Shown here: in pieces, positions 36,897 to 48,740 of the stretch
Position numbering within the stretch: position 1 is the first letter of the stretch
Layout: each line of letters begins with the position of its first letter
Assembly (NCBI GenBank): GCA_013397845.1
Contig: VZTG01006666.1
Coordinates: 310,369-374,368 of the forward strand
DNA from: Melanocharis versteri
Taxonomy: Eukaryota; Chordata; Aves; Passeriformes; Melanocharitidae
Length of the DNA: 64,000 nucleotides
Direction of reading: 5' to 3'
The notes under the pieces: model-generated
Told to the model about the DNA's origin: nothing
The model's database searches: none
The model's input: the letters and a program-made list of their open reading frames with translations, nothing else
Made by a program: the position numbers and the translations under genes

Positions 36897-37785
36897 CTGT
36901 TATTTATTCAAGGAGAAAAAGTATTCCTCTGCTTTTTTGTTGTCCAAATTTTGAGATAACTGAGGAAGCCACGTGATGATGCTGCCTCATCCCACGATCT
37001 GGTGCTCTACGTTTTGTTTATAAGTTTGTCTGTCAGATTCTGAAACAACTGCTTAAACAACTTGACAACAGGTTGTCAAGCTTTGTGGGTTTTAATTGTA
37101 CGTTGATATGTTTGAAGGAGGAGGTAGATCATGTATTTTATATTTGTGTATCCAGTACTATGGAGACAGGAGAGAAATGACAGTTAAAACTGCATCTCCT
37201 GTTTCATTATGTAGGCAATTTCCCCTTTCCTCTGTATTAGCCAAAATGCAATAAATTCCTTTTGCCTTCCTCAGATGCATATGTTTGCTCAGAGATGTCA
37301 CACTAAGACAAACCCGTATACTTCAGAAAAACGAAACACAAAAGAACAGAAGAAAGGAATACAAACTAAAATAGTGCTGCCAGCAGCGGTGACGACCTAA
37401 ATTAGTTATTGAGGGTTGTAAATGTAATCAAAGATTTGAGACAAACAAAGAATTAGTCTAGTTTTGGCCAATGCCAGTGGGGACAGAGTTGATGGATGTA
37501 GGGAGTGGATGATGAAGCGGTCCAGGAGGGATTCATCGAAGCTGTGCAGGGAGAGCAGGCTCAGCCGTGCCACTGCCTATGAATCACATTAAAGTGCTCC
37601 TGCTGCTGCTCATCCACATCTGAAAGGAAGGGTTGAAAAAGCCCACTAAATGCTGTAGAAAGGTTCCTGCCTATTTCAGAGGATCAGTTTTCCATATGAC
37701 TTAATCTCAGATTCATGTTACTTGGGCAATTTTCCTTCTTCACATCTGTGGTTTGGAAACATCCTTAGGGGATAAAGGGAGCATG

Positions 37786-37870
37786 TCATAGAATCATGGA
37801 ATCATTTAGGTTGGAAAAGACCTCTAGGATCATCAAGTCCAAACATGAACCTCCCACTGCCAAGGCTTGG
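37786..37870 (-). mobile_element. CR1 LINE 3' end fragment
   Basis: Reverse complement of the CR1 terminus: TCATAGAATCATGGAATCAT, TTAGGTTGGAAAAGACCTCT, ATCATCAAGTCCAAACATGA, ending in a CCCACTGCCAAGG segment. It is a short 5'-truncated copy just beyond the probable CNR1 3' end. Confidence 0.92.
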
Positions 37871-38440
37871 GATCATGGTTGTGTCACAATATTTTTATTA
37901 AAAATTGGGTCACTGGTGAATTGAGAAAGTCTTGGCAAAGCAAAAGCAACTAGAAATAAAAGATTAGCTCTTAATCTTTAGCTGTATACTACATTTAAAT
38001 TAAGTCTGAATACTTCTGCTGAAAGCTGTCACTTTCAAAGCAGCCAGGAGACAATTCCCTCTGTATTTCCATGCTCATTGGGAAACAAGGGTTGTGCTGC
38101 CGCAAACCAACAGCTCCTCTTGACAGTAACATCTGTCTGTATTTATAAGTCTGTTCTGAACAACAAGAGAGGAAATAATGACAACTTTCCAAGCAACTGC
38201 TTTCCCACACTGTACCAGCTCAGGAAGCATGCGGGCAAATGTACCGTCATCGTTTCAGTCATTGTTTCTGCTTTTCTGGCAGCTGTTTTAAGAAGTCACA
38301 ATATCATCATGCACACACATCAGCAAGAAAATATCTGCAGTTTGTTGGGTTTATTGGGTTGGGTGTTTTTAATGTTTTGTCTTCAATGAAAGTCCAGCTT
38401 TGGCTTGTTGTAAAATTAAATCATCATATCAGGGAATAAT

Positions 38441-38490
38441 AGTAAAATATAATATAATATATATAATATACTATAGCATAATAGTATATA
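38441..38490. repeat. AT-rich low-complexity repeat (TATAATA)n
   Basis: Alternating A/T sequence with TATAATA and TATATA runs, seen directly. No gene overlaps it. Confidence 0.8.
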
Positions 38491-41400
38491 TAGAGTTTGT
38501 AAGAAGAGGAAAAAAAAATTTCCTGTGTTTTAAGAAAGCATAGGGTGGGGAGTGTATCTGACAGTTTAGAATACATGTCTTCCTCCATTCTTTTTTTGTC
38601 CATTGGTCTTTTAAGGTAATCGATATAAAGAATTTTCTTTAAATAGCAGCACAAAATATGGAGCACAATTGCCTTTAACAGGACTCCTTAATATGAGCAG
38701 CCATCTAATACTGATCTTTGAAGTTCAGTTAGGAGAAAAAGTGATAATGAGCCCAAGGTAATCTTAATGACGAGGTATGACATGTCCTGGTATTGCTTTC
38801 CAATAAATCATCTTTCGTATTTAGAGCAGCACTCAGTTTAATGCTGAAGTGTTTTAAGGTATTGAATCCTGTCTCAATAAAATCCCTCAGAATTTTTTTA
38901 TTGATTTCAGCAGAAATTATATCTTACCCCAGGTTTTTGCACTATCAGTGTGCATTTGGAAAGTGCAATTTTATACTCCAGTGTATTTGCATTTTCACTG
39001 ACATTAAAACAAAGATGGGACAGAATAAATAACAGCCTCTATATTCATTGGGGATTTTTACCTCCAAGAAAATCTATTTCGAATTTTGGTGGGTCAATGC
39101 AGAATCGTAAAGTCTGGCAGGAGTTCAATGGACTTGTCATGTGAATGAAGCAATTTATTTATCCATATGTGTGCAGGTGGGGTGGAGAACATCGTGAACA
39201 AAGCTGCTCTCAGTAACACTAACAGAGTTGCTTCCTGACTGCTTGCACTGGTGCTGTTTTGATGCTGCTTCCTTTCCTTCTCACATATGTGTATGCATGG
39301 TGAAAACAGGCCACACACATTCAAAATCTTTCCCCAAAATAAAGTAGTATCTCTATCTATTTTTTTGTTTTATTTTAATGATATTAATAATATTTATTCA
39401 TATTATTATGGGAAGCAATGTCACAACCACTGATTTCATGAAAGGGAAGCCTCTCCTGCCATTTGGAGCCATATCTGGATGGATCAAATCCTAACATTGT
39501 TCTTCTTTTTCCCCATGGAACTCACTGAAAGTCCTTCAGGGCTCAGCAAAACAGGGGTACCCCACTTTCCATCAGGCTGAAGAGAGGGATAAGGAAAGGG
39601 AGCTGGAAACTCCTTGGTCCTTGTTTGTGCCAGGCTGTTCCTGGAGCTGCTGTGTGCGTGATGCTGCGAGGGTCTCTGGGGACTTCCCCATGCTGTCTGT
39701 TCCCTCCAGAAAAGGGAAGAAAGGTGGTTGCTGCGACCTGGCTGACAGCAGAAACCACATCAGGAGGGGTGAAGAATAACCTTCTCTGGTTGAAACTCTG
39801 AAGAGAAAGGATTTAAGACTTTGCAGTGCAATGAATCAGAGATGGGGACCTGCTATGTGTCATTTCTTAGTTACGGAACAAAGATTAAGGGTATCATTTT
39901 AATAGAGGAATATGGGGAGTTATACAGGCTATGGATCCATCCAGTAAACACTCCTCCCAAACCTCCAGAAAGGTAGTAATAAATCCTGTAAGGCCTTTCA
40001 TCAGCTGCCTGGGAAAAAAATTATAATCATTGTCTCTGCAATGCTTAACTTGAAATATAATTCAAAGTCATTTTAAAATTATACACCTACCTGCTACCAA
40101 TGCAGTCTGAGTAGGCAAAATTAGTAACAGGCATGCTCAGTAAATCCAAGGTTTAAAGCTTTAGCTAGAATGTCAATGTCTAAATTGAGTAATAGTATCA
40201 GTCATGTGAATTACAGTTATCTGCCTCCTTATCTTTTCCTATTTGTTTGAAGGGTTTTATTTATTCTTATTACAGCACTCGCAAAACCCGGTAGCTCTGG
40301 CAGGAGAGACAATCTCTCTGCATGTGGCCACGGGTGTTGCTGAACTGCCTGCTGCAGCAAGTTCAGGGCACCCAGGGGATGCAAAACACTGATCTGGACA
40401 AGGAGGCAGAGAGAGAGGATTTGCTACTTCATAGCTAGCCTAGGAGGAGATTAAAAAAGAGCAAAGCCTTCTGGGCTGCAGCCCCTTGCAGCTTGGGAGA
40501 TGCTGGCTGGACAGGGGAACACTGTCTCCTTGGCAGGGAGCCCAGCAAAAATGGTTGTACCCCAGGGTTAGTGCCCATGGCAAGGCACTTGGGAAGGGAC
40601 CTGGCTGCTTCCTGCCTGTGCTGAGTCTGAATTGTGCCTCGCTTGAAAGTCGGACTTAAGACCTCAAGTTGGGGTTTAAGAAAAGCTTCCACTTTGACCT
40701 TTGGAGTTCCTCACTCAGGATCCTGAAGGTGACCGAAATCTGGGTATGTCCATACTATAGAAAACCACACATCTACTGTTCTTACAGATAGATTGCAGGA
40801 AGAATAGCTTAACAGCAAAGTGTCATAAAAGACTCAAAAAAAGGCCACATTATCCACCAATAAATTAGTCATTTAGCCCAAATACTTTTCTATGCAAATG
40901 ATATATGTGGGTAAACAATTTATCTCATTTTCCCCTGGGAAAGCTGAGGATCTACTTTAGCTTAGTTAAATGCTGAGTTGTCTCACTCAATGCCAATCCA
41001 AGTGGCTGCATCTGGTGCTGGAAAGGACCATACAGGGATGAACAGCTGACCTCCTAAACAGATATATAAGTTGAGAACTGTTGGGTTCTCTCATCCAAAA
41101 CATTTAGCCCTGATTTGAAGTGAGTGTCCATAACTTCATTTCTTTTTAAACCCATTCAAAATAATTCTGGGCCCTGCAGATGCTTTGTTTTATTGTTGCA
41201 GACATGATGAAGCTACTGGCTGTCATAAGAAAGGACAGGGGGGCGTTCAAGCTCAGTGCTGCTCTATGCTCATGCTTTATCTCTTTGCCCTTTCTTGCTG
41301 ATCACACAAGGTTTTTAAATAGTTGTTTGAGATCTAATCTTAGCTGCTGTGTCAGCTGGCCCCTGCTGAGGCTTAAAGCCTTCTGCTGACCAGGAAAGTG

Positions 41401-43069
41401 TAGACGGCAGTCTCAAAAAGGAATATGTCTTTTGCCTTCTAGAGAGCAGTGTGGAGGTGGGAATGGATAGGAAAGTGTTTGTCCCAGAAAAGTGAACAAT
41501 GGCAAGTCATGAGAACATGGGCTGATGTACATTTTCTGTGGTCCCATGCCCTCTGGCAGTTTGTTCCTTCTCTCTATGCTGCCACCTCCACAGTGCCAAC
41601 ACAAGTGCTTTCATGCCTGCCTGGTGAGTCAGATCCAGCTGAACTGATCCAGCTAAAAAAAAAAAAAAAAAATCTGTTTTGGACATACTATGCCTGCCAA
41701 ATCATGTCCAGACTACATGACCTCGGTTTCAGAGCTGGAAACCGGAGCAGAATTTGTCACACAGGCAACTCAACAGCTCCATCAAACCTGGTTCCTGCTG
41801 TGCCAAGCATGTAATGGGACTTTCAGGGTCTTGTTTTTCATTATCAGAACACTCTAAAAGTGTTCTGCACTTCCAAACAGGAGCTCTGAGGGAAACTTGA
41901 GTTTCAGAGCCCATTGAAGCACCAAAAAAGTAGGGACTGCATCTGTCGTTCACAGGCAAAGTTCCCGCCAGAGGAATTGGTGGAACAGGCAAGTCCAGCT
42001 CCCAGCCACATGGCTGCTGGGCACACCTTGCTGTGGGCATGGCCTGGTGAATGCCTTTTCACACTGGAACACAGCGTCCCAGGGCAGGCAGGGCGGGCGC
42101 GGTGGTGCTGCAGCAGCCCTTGGGTCATGGGGCGAGCACCCCTTGGCACACGTGGCCACCACTTCTGGGGCAAACTCCTCTTGCTGCCTGCTTCAGGGTG
42201 TCCCTCTGTGCACTGCTGTGTCTGTTCTGTGCTGTCCCTATGGGGAATCAAAGCAGTGAGTTACTGGGAATGGAAGCAGCTTGTTTCTCAGCACTGCAGA
42301 GAGACACGGAGCTGCTTTGCAGGAGCTGCTGGCCATTTGGTGGGTAGTCGTGGAAGCAAACTTTGTCTCAGGTGCATCTGCAGCACTCAGGCATGACAAC
42401 AACCACAACCTTTTCAGCAGCATGAGCCCTTCGTGCCTTTTCATTTCTCAAGTTTAATTGAATCCCTATCAATGACAACATGAGCACTTGGGAAATGTTC
42501 ACTCTTGGAAAAAAACAAGTCAAACTTTGATTATACAGGCCTGTATTGTTAAAAAAAAAGAAACTGCCTAGTTCTGTATCAAAAAAATCAATCTTCTCTA
42601 AAGGCTGAGTTGGTAAATAAATCAGGAGGGGAAGCTGCTGCAAATTAGAAGAGCTCTACCACATTCACAAGCAGAGCAATAGAGGCAAATCATGCATGAG
42701 TCAGTCGCACTGCTGAGCTGTGGTTGTGTTTACTACCCAAAAGTAATTGCAACCATATCCTTTCAGAGGACAGCGAAGCACCCCACATTTTCCCTGGGGT
42801 ACAAAGACTCGCATGGGAAGCTGGTAGTCATCATCATCCCTGGCAGTCCAGATGGTACCTCTTCTCACACTGACCTTGTGTACCCTTGAGCCACCCTAAC
42901 CTCAACTGAGCCAGACATTGCCACTAATGTGTAAGCTTTCTGGCCAAAGAGGATTAGACTCATAATATTCTCCTTTGCAAGGCACCGAGTCAATGGTCTG
43001 GTTTTACTTATATTGCAGTTACACCTGGCAACTCATGGTAATAGAGGCTTAAGGTATTTGCAACAGCAC

Positions 43070-43150
43070 AAAAAACCCCAACAAAAACCAAACCAAACCA
43101 AACAACAACAACAAAAAGAAACCCAAACCAAAAAAACTCACCAAAAATAC
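43070..43150. repeat. A-rich low-complexity tract (AACCAAA/ACA units)
   Basis: About 80 bases nearly free of G and T, with AACCAAACC and AACAACAAC motifs. It may be the poly-A remnant of an old insertion, but no element is recognisable next to it. Confidence 0.8.
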
Positions 43151-45329
43151 CAGCCTTTATCAAATAATTCCTATGAAGGAAAAAACACAGCACTGCATTA
43201 TTAAAGCAGTATTTAGTCTGCAGTTAAAAGGCCACAAAAGCCTTTACTTCTCGCTGCTAACTCAGGTCTCCTTAAGAGACTCGACTGGGATTTAAAGGGT
43301 AAGTATTGTGGAAGAGTCTGCAGATGAGAGAGCAGAACCTTTAATGCTGCCTTTTCAGGACATTATTCTTTCCATTTGTATAGAGACAATTGCTTCAGCT
43401 AACCTGCCTGGCCTGTACCCTAGGCAACCTGACATATTAAAACTGCCTAATCCATCAAACAAATGGTTTGTCCTGGCTCCATCAAAAGTAAATAAATAGC
43501 TATCCCCCCTCCCTGAAAAACAAAATGTTTCAACATCAAAAAAAGCTTCTTCCCTGCCTCATCTTCCCCTCTCCACATGCCCAAAGGGAGGATCTTACAG
43601 CATAGCCATGAGGTCTGCAGAAGAGCAATATCTAAGGACTATCACTTAGCACAGACATTTCTAATATATCCTTGAGCTCAGGGATCTAGGGGAGACTTGG
43701 TCATGGAACTGGAATATCAACCCCTCTGGTGTGGCTACAAGATTAAAAACAAACCTTGAGGCTGATGGCTTGTCATCAGCCTCAGATCAGAGTCTTGCAG
43801 AGCACTAAGCATCTCCTCTTCCTTCCCCACTGTCTTCAGCAGCCTGAAAACAACCTTTTCCAGTGCTCCTCACAGGATCTTTGTTTTGAAAATCTGAATT
43901 TATTTACTGCCTTTGATTTCCTGGCCCAGGATTTATACTTGGAGCCTGCTAACGAAGCTGAAAGAGCAGAGTCAAAGCACTTTCTCAATGCTGGCTGGCA
44001 CAGGTGGAGGAGCACTGGCCAGTCACTGTCCCTGCGTGCATGCTAGAAGATAATGCCATGAAACACTGCACAGCAGGTACAGGCACAGGGCTGGGGCTGT
44101 GAATCTCTGCACAGGCAACTCAGCGTGATGCTTTCCTTGCCCTGTGCTGCCATGAGCCATAAGCAGATCTAAATCCCACCATATGCCAGGCATCCTAAGC
44201 CTCATTAATTCAGCATGGTTTGACAGCATCTAATTTCTAAAGGCACTTAAAACCTTTAGCAACCACCATTAATACCTCCATTATGGAGCATAAAGGCTTG
44301 TATGCACCTAAATAGGAGCTCTGAGGTGGCACCCTGGTCCTGAGCTGAATAGGTGGACAAGGGACAGCTGCCTCAGTCACCTACCCTTCGTCCTAGGCGG
44401 GTCTCACCTCTTGCAGCAGCTGCCCTGTGTTCTGCAGCAGGCGCGGTGATGGGTATCACTGGCTGGCCAGGATTTAATTGAACACAGATGGAACTGAGGC
44501 AGCCTGAGCCTGATGCAAAGTGCTTCAAGCTCTCTTTTCTCCTTGGGGTCCACAGGCTGCAAAACCACCAGCACTTCCCAGTTTGGTCATAAAACTTCCT
44601 TAAAGCTATTTGCTGCTTGTTTTTTGAAGCAAAGCTTTCATTATCTAGAAGAGACATTCAGAGATACTCACAGCAACTTATTGCTAATAAAAATAAACAT
44701 TAGGCCCGGACAGGCTAGGTACAGCAGTGAACTTGTTTGGTAGCCGCTTCTACCTTGCCCAAGCACCAGATGGGAATGGCCACTCGAAAGCTTCTTCTCT
44801 GGAACTACCATTATTTGCAGAGACGTTGCCAGTTCTTGGTGGAGAAAAATGCAAGACAAAAATCCAAAAGATGTTCTCTGTGATGGATGCCTGCCAGCTC
44901 AGCCAAGGGACCATGAAGCAGCATGACCCTTCTTTCCGATCTCATGATGGGCTGGGAGGGCAGGAGGGAGGATATGCGTCTGGATAAAGATTGTGTTACT
45001 GTCCAGAGCTTCCTTGTCCTGGGAAGGATGAGACTTAATTTTCAGGCTGTGCTGGACTGATTGAGAAAGCTCACCTCCCAGGGCCCAGATGCATGTTTAT
45101 GTGTGACCATGTCTTGATGGCACCTGGGCTGAGGAGAGGGCAGCAGGGTTTCCTCCTGCAGATCATGACCAAGCATACGAATGTTATTTCTTGTGAGGGC
45201 AATTTGAAAAAGGTTCCAAAAAAGCCATAGAAATTATTTAATGCCTTGAGAATCTATTTTTCTATAGATACCTAGCTTGTAACATTATGGGGTTTATCAA
45301 AGAGAAGACTGGAAGATAACTATCCTGGA

Positions 45330-45685
45330 AATACGAGCTACTATAAAGCTCTTTAACCAGTGGCAAAATGTATAGCAAAAGCCAGTGACTGGAAGCTGAA
45401 GCCAGACAAATTAAAATGGGAAATAAGCCATATATTTTTAAGAGTGGGGTTAATTAACCACTGGAACAAATTCTCAAGGGAAGCTGTGGATTCCTATCTC
45501 TGAAGAGTTCCAAATCATGGCTGGATGCCTTTCTAGAAGATGTACTTTAGCCAAAGAAGCTATTAGGTTCAATACATGGGTAACTGTGTGAGATGTAATG
45601 GCCTGTGATATACAGGAAATAAGAACAGATGCTTTAATGTTTCTTTCTGGCCTTAAACCTAAGAAGCTATTCATCTAGATGGGAC
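45330..45685 (+). mobile_element. Old CR1-type LINE fragment, plus strand
   Basis: The order of segments matches an old amniote CR1 3' region: GGGTTAATTAACCACTGGAA, CAAATTCTCAAGGGAAGCTG, CAAATCATGGCTGGATGCCT, TTCTAGAAGATGTACTTTAG, and a terminal TTTCTTTCTGGCCTTAAACC. It is diverged and lacks the younger avian 3' end, so it is an ancient copy. The minus-strand open frame at 45474-45674 is an artefact of the repeat. Boundaries are approximate. Confidence 0.8.
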
Positions 45686-48660
45686 CCCTGTGCCTATAGC
45701 TGAGAATTTGATCCAAGTCTCTGACTGCAACATTTATAAACTGCTGAAAAATGAGTATATAAATGCACCAAAGAGAACAGATCAAACAATGAATGGGGAG
45801 CTAAGGATGAAGAAACACACCAATAACAAAATTTATTTCTATTTTTTAATGAATTGTGCTGGAATGCAATGACACCTATAGAAACCAGGACTGTGAGGCA
45901 GTAATTTACACAGGAGAAATTCAAATGAAACAGGAAGATACAAGACTGTGTTTGGAGACTGCCAGGTTTCTGCAATAAAATTGCATTAGTAATTAATAAT
46001 CTCACAGAAAAAAAGAGAGAGAAGAGAGATCATCTGCTACCATGTGTCTATTAGCAGATAAATCCAAAGTGAAAGATATCCCCTCTGGGACTATTTGATG
46101 GATTATATTAAATTTAATGGTAATGGAAGGAATACTGTAATTGGGAGATGCTGTAGGGAAAAGATATTGTGGGAGAAAGAGAAGGAGATGCACTGCTGGT
46201 ACAGAAAGCACCATGGTATAGGTATGGGCTCAGTTCCTGCCAAAGTACACCAAAAGAGCAGAAGATGCTCCATTCCCCGTAGGCAAGGACCAGAAAATGT
46301 ACAGGATGATCTCAGCTAATATGGAAGCCAATCTATAATATCCCCAAGGGAGGTACATTTGGCAACTGAAGTGTGGAAAATAAATATTAGAAATGCCAGA
46401 ATTTTTTAAATCTTCGAGCACATTTCAGAGGAATAAAATGACAAGTTCAATTAGGTTCCTCGAAGCAGAGGAGAGAAACTGATTAATCAGGCATGGAAGT
46501 TCCTAAGTAACCAAAACAACTGTGTGGGCTTTCTCCTCTTGACTCATGTTACAGGAGGAGGGTGTATCTATTTGAAAATGGAATACATTTCCACATGCTC
46601 TATAAAGGAATGTCCAAACACATCTAGATAGAAAATGGTCCCTATTATTTAGGTCTCTCCAGAGCCTCTTATATGTTGTGCGAAACTCTGGAATATGTAC
46701 AGGATTTTTGGGGTGTTTTCTTTGAAGATAAATTAGCTTTTAAAAGACTATGTGGACTCAGTGCTATCATCCCGAAAGGGCAATATCAACTTCACAAGTA
46801 AACTTGTATTGAGCACAAAGATAACTACACCAAATGGCAACCTAGATTAAAATGAGACAACAAAACATTCATAATATTTGAAGTCCAAAGGCCTCTTGGA
46901 AAAATAGCTGTGTCTGTCAGAGATGCACGATGTGTAGAGCCATATACCTGCCAATTGTCAGCAGAATAGCAGGAGCTGCTGTCCTCGGCCAGTGAAACAT
47001 CACGTTATTATTGCATCTGAGCTGGCTCTTTCCCAGAGCATTGGCTACCGTCTCTACCAGCCTCGGAAAGCTGCCTTCTGCAGATGGGCTTTTTCAGAGG
47101 TGTCGTACACCTCACCGCTCACGGGGAGAGACAAACAAAAGCCAACGCATGTGACACACAGCTGAACCGTGCAAATAATATCATGCAAGAGGATGCATCC
47201 TGACCGTAAAGCTACAGGATGTCTGCAGAGAAATTCAATTTCCCTGTAGTGCTTCTTTCGCTCACTTTGGCTAAAGGCTGAGGGAGGGGGAAGGGAGCCC
47301 CCACTAGTCTCAAACCCCTCATGTTTTGGAAGGGATTTTGGGGTCATTTTTTATGTAATTTCTGGTAACAGCTGATTGAATTTGATCACGACAGTGAGTA
47401 GGAGGGTGACCAAGGTAGGGCTGTACTCTTTGGTCATGAGCACATCAGAGCACAAAGCCACTGACACAGCTGCCACACTCATCTTGTTTTGGGCTCTTCT
47501 CCATCTCCCAGCACCCAGGCCTCCTCTGCACCGTGCTCCCGATACTGTGACACCCGGATGCTCCTGCCCACCGCTGGAGAGTGTGGGTGCGTGGCCTCCC
47601 GGCGTCACAACACTCTCGTGGGTGTTTGTGTCATGAGCAACTCAGGCAGCATCACTTATAGCTGTGTGTCTCCTCGACAGCACCAGTCACTCCAACCTGG
47701 GGATCGCTGGTTTATTTTTATGGAATATTCTGTTCGTACGGACTCATAGCTGCTTCCCACAGGAGAATGTCTTGGAGTAGGAAACATTCCAAATAACATA
47801 TGAACTGGGGAGAAGTGAGAGCTAATAGATGAAGCATAAAGCTCAGCACCAAACCCTCACAGTGCTTAACCCTGACTCTGCCAATGACTTGCTGCAACAA
47901 TGCAGGGGGGAGCTTTTTAGCTAATGCCTCTTCCCCCTGCCCCTGGCAATTATTATAAGGATGAATTATTTAATGTGTGTACACAGCTTTGATGTTGTAT
48001 GCACCATTTCATACGTACATAAGTGCTTAAGATTATTGGGTAGTTCTGTCATTGTTAGAACACTAAACATGCATTTCTGGGCTTAATTAGGTGTGTAAAA
48101 ATGGCTGTACACAGCCACACTGGAAAATGTGAGTCCTGATGTATAAATGATTGTGAGGCCATGGCAGAACAGGTCTCAACAAGGGAAAGTCCCTCTGGAT
48201 TTAACCTTGACCAAAGCCTGCTAAAAGTACCGCTTGTGGCCTCTAAGCTCCTAAGGCATCCAGAGAGAATTCCCACCTCAGTGCTTTCCTGGTCTGTCCA
48301 GTGTGAGTTTGAGCAGAACAGGATGATTATTTCATGTACAAGAAAAAAAGAGAAAAAAATCAAACAAAAACCTGCCCAGAATGTTTCAAAGTATAAGCTC
48401 AGATCTTGGGCTTATCAGAAGTTTTGAAGAGACTTCCGTGTACTCTAGGAGGGGAGGTTGTGGGCTGCAAGTCACCTGGCCTGTGTGTGAGTCAAGCCAC
48501 CCTGAAGCACATTTCACAGCTCGACTGTCCTCTCCCCTGCTCTGCTTGAGGTGTGACATGTCACATCCAAACTTGTGCTAGCCACTAGCCTTTACTTGCC
48601 CTGGAAAAATGCTCCACTTGCAAAGCCAAAATATTGACACTGGCAAATTATTTATTCAAG
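45686..48660. other. Intergenic DNA, nothing recognised
   Basis: Non-coding sequence with scattered open frames of 60-103 codons, none with domain content. CpG frequency is somewhat raised around 47050-47650, but the stretch does not reach an obvious island. Confidence 0.55.
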
Positions 48661-48740
48661 TCACAGAATCATAGAATGATTTGGGTTGGAATGGACCTTA
48701 AAGATCCTCTAGTCAAACCCCCTGCCACGGGCAGGGACAT
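48661..48740 (-). mobile_element. CR1 LINE 3' end fragment
   Basis: TCACAGAATCATAGAATGAT, TTGGGTTGGAATGGACCTTA, AAGATCCTCTAGTC and CCCCCTGCCACGGGCAGGGA form the reverse complement of a CR1 terminus. It is only slightly diverged, so this is one of the younger copies in the window. Confidence 0.95.

Larger units (their letters stand above)
33227..36920 (+). other. CNR1: CNR1 3' UTR (end approximate)
   Basis: AT-rich sequence directly after the TAA at 33224-33226, with no following gene on this strand. CNR1 transcripts have a 3' UTR of several kilobases. I place the main end near ATTAAA at 36891-36896, which is followed by a T-rich stretch (CTGCTTTTTTGTTG) at about 36929. Other hexamers are AATAAA at 33275, 34414, 34680, 36500 and 37250, so shorter or slightly longer forms are possible. 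The UTR holds many ATTTA-type elements, an interrupted TG repeat and a (CAT)16 repeat. The end is inference and transcript reads would settle it. Confidence 0.6.
37871..45329. other. Intergenic DNA between CNR1 and SPACA1, no gene recognised
   Basis: Non-coding sequence. AT-rich microsatellite-like DNA lies at 38441-38490, an A-rich low-complexity run at about 43070-43150, and a GC-rich patch at about 42000-42400. Open frames up to 160 codons (41914-42396 plus) have no domain and no splice support. Confidence 0.6.

Noticed and set aside
41845..41867. Short perfect inverted repeat CAGAACACT/AGTGTTCTG with a 5-base loop
   Set aside because: Arms of 9 bases are expected by chance in a 64-kb window.
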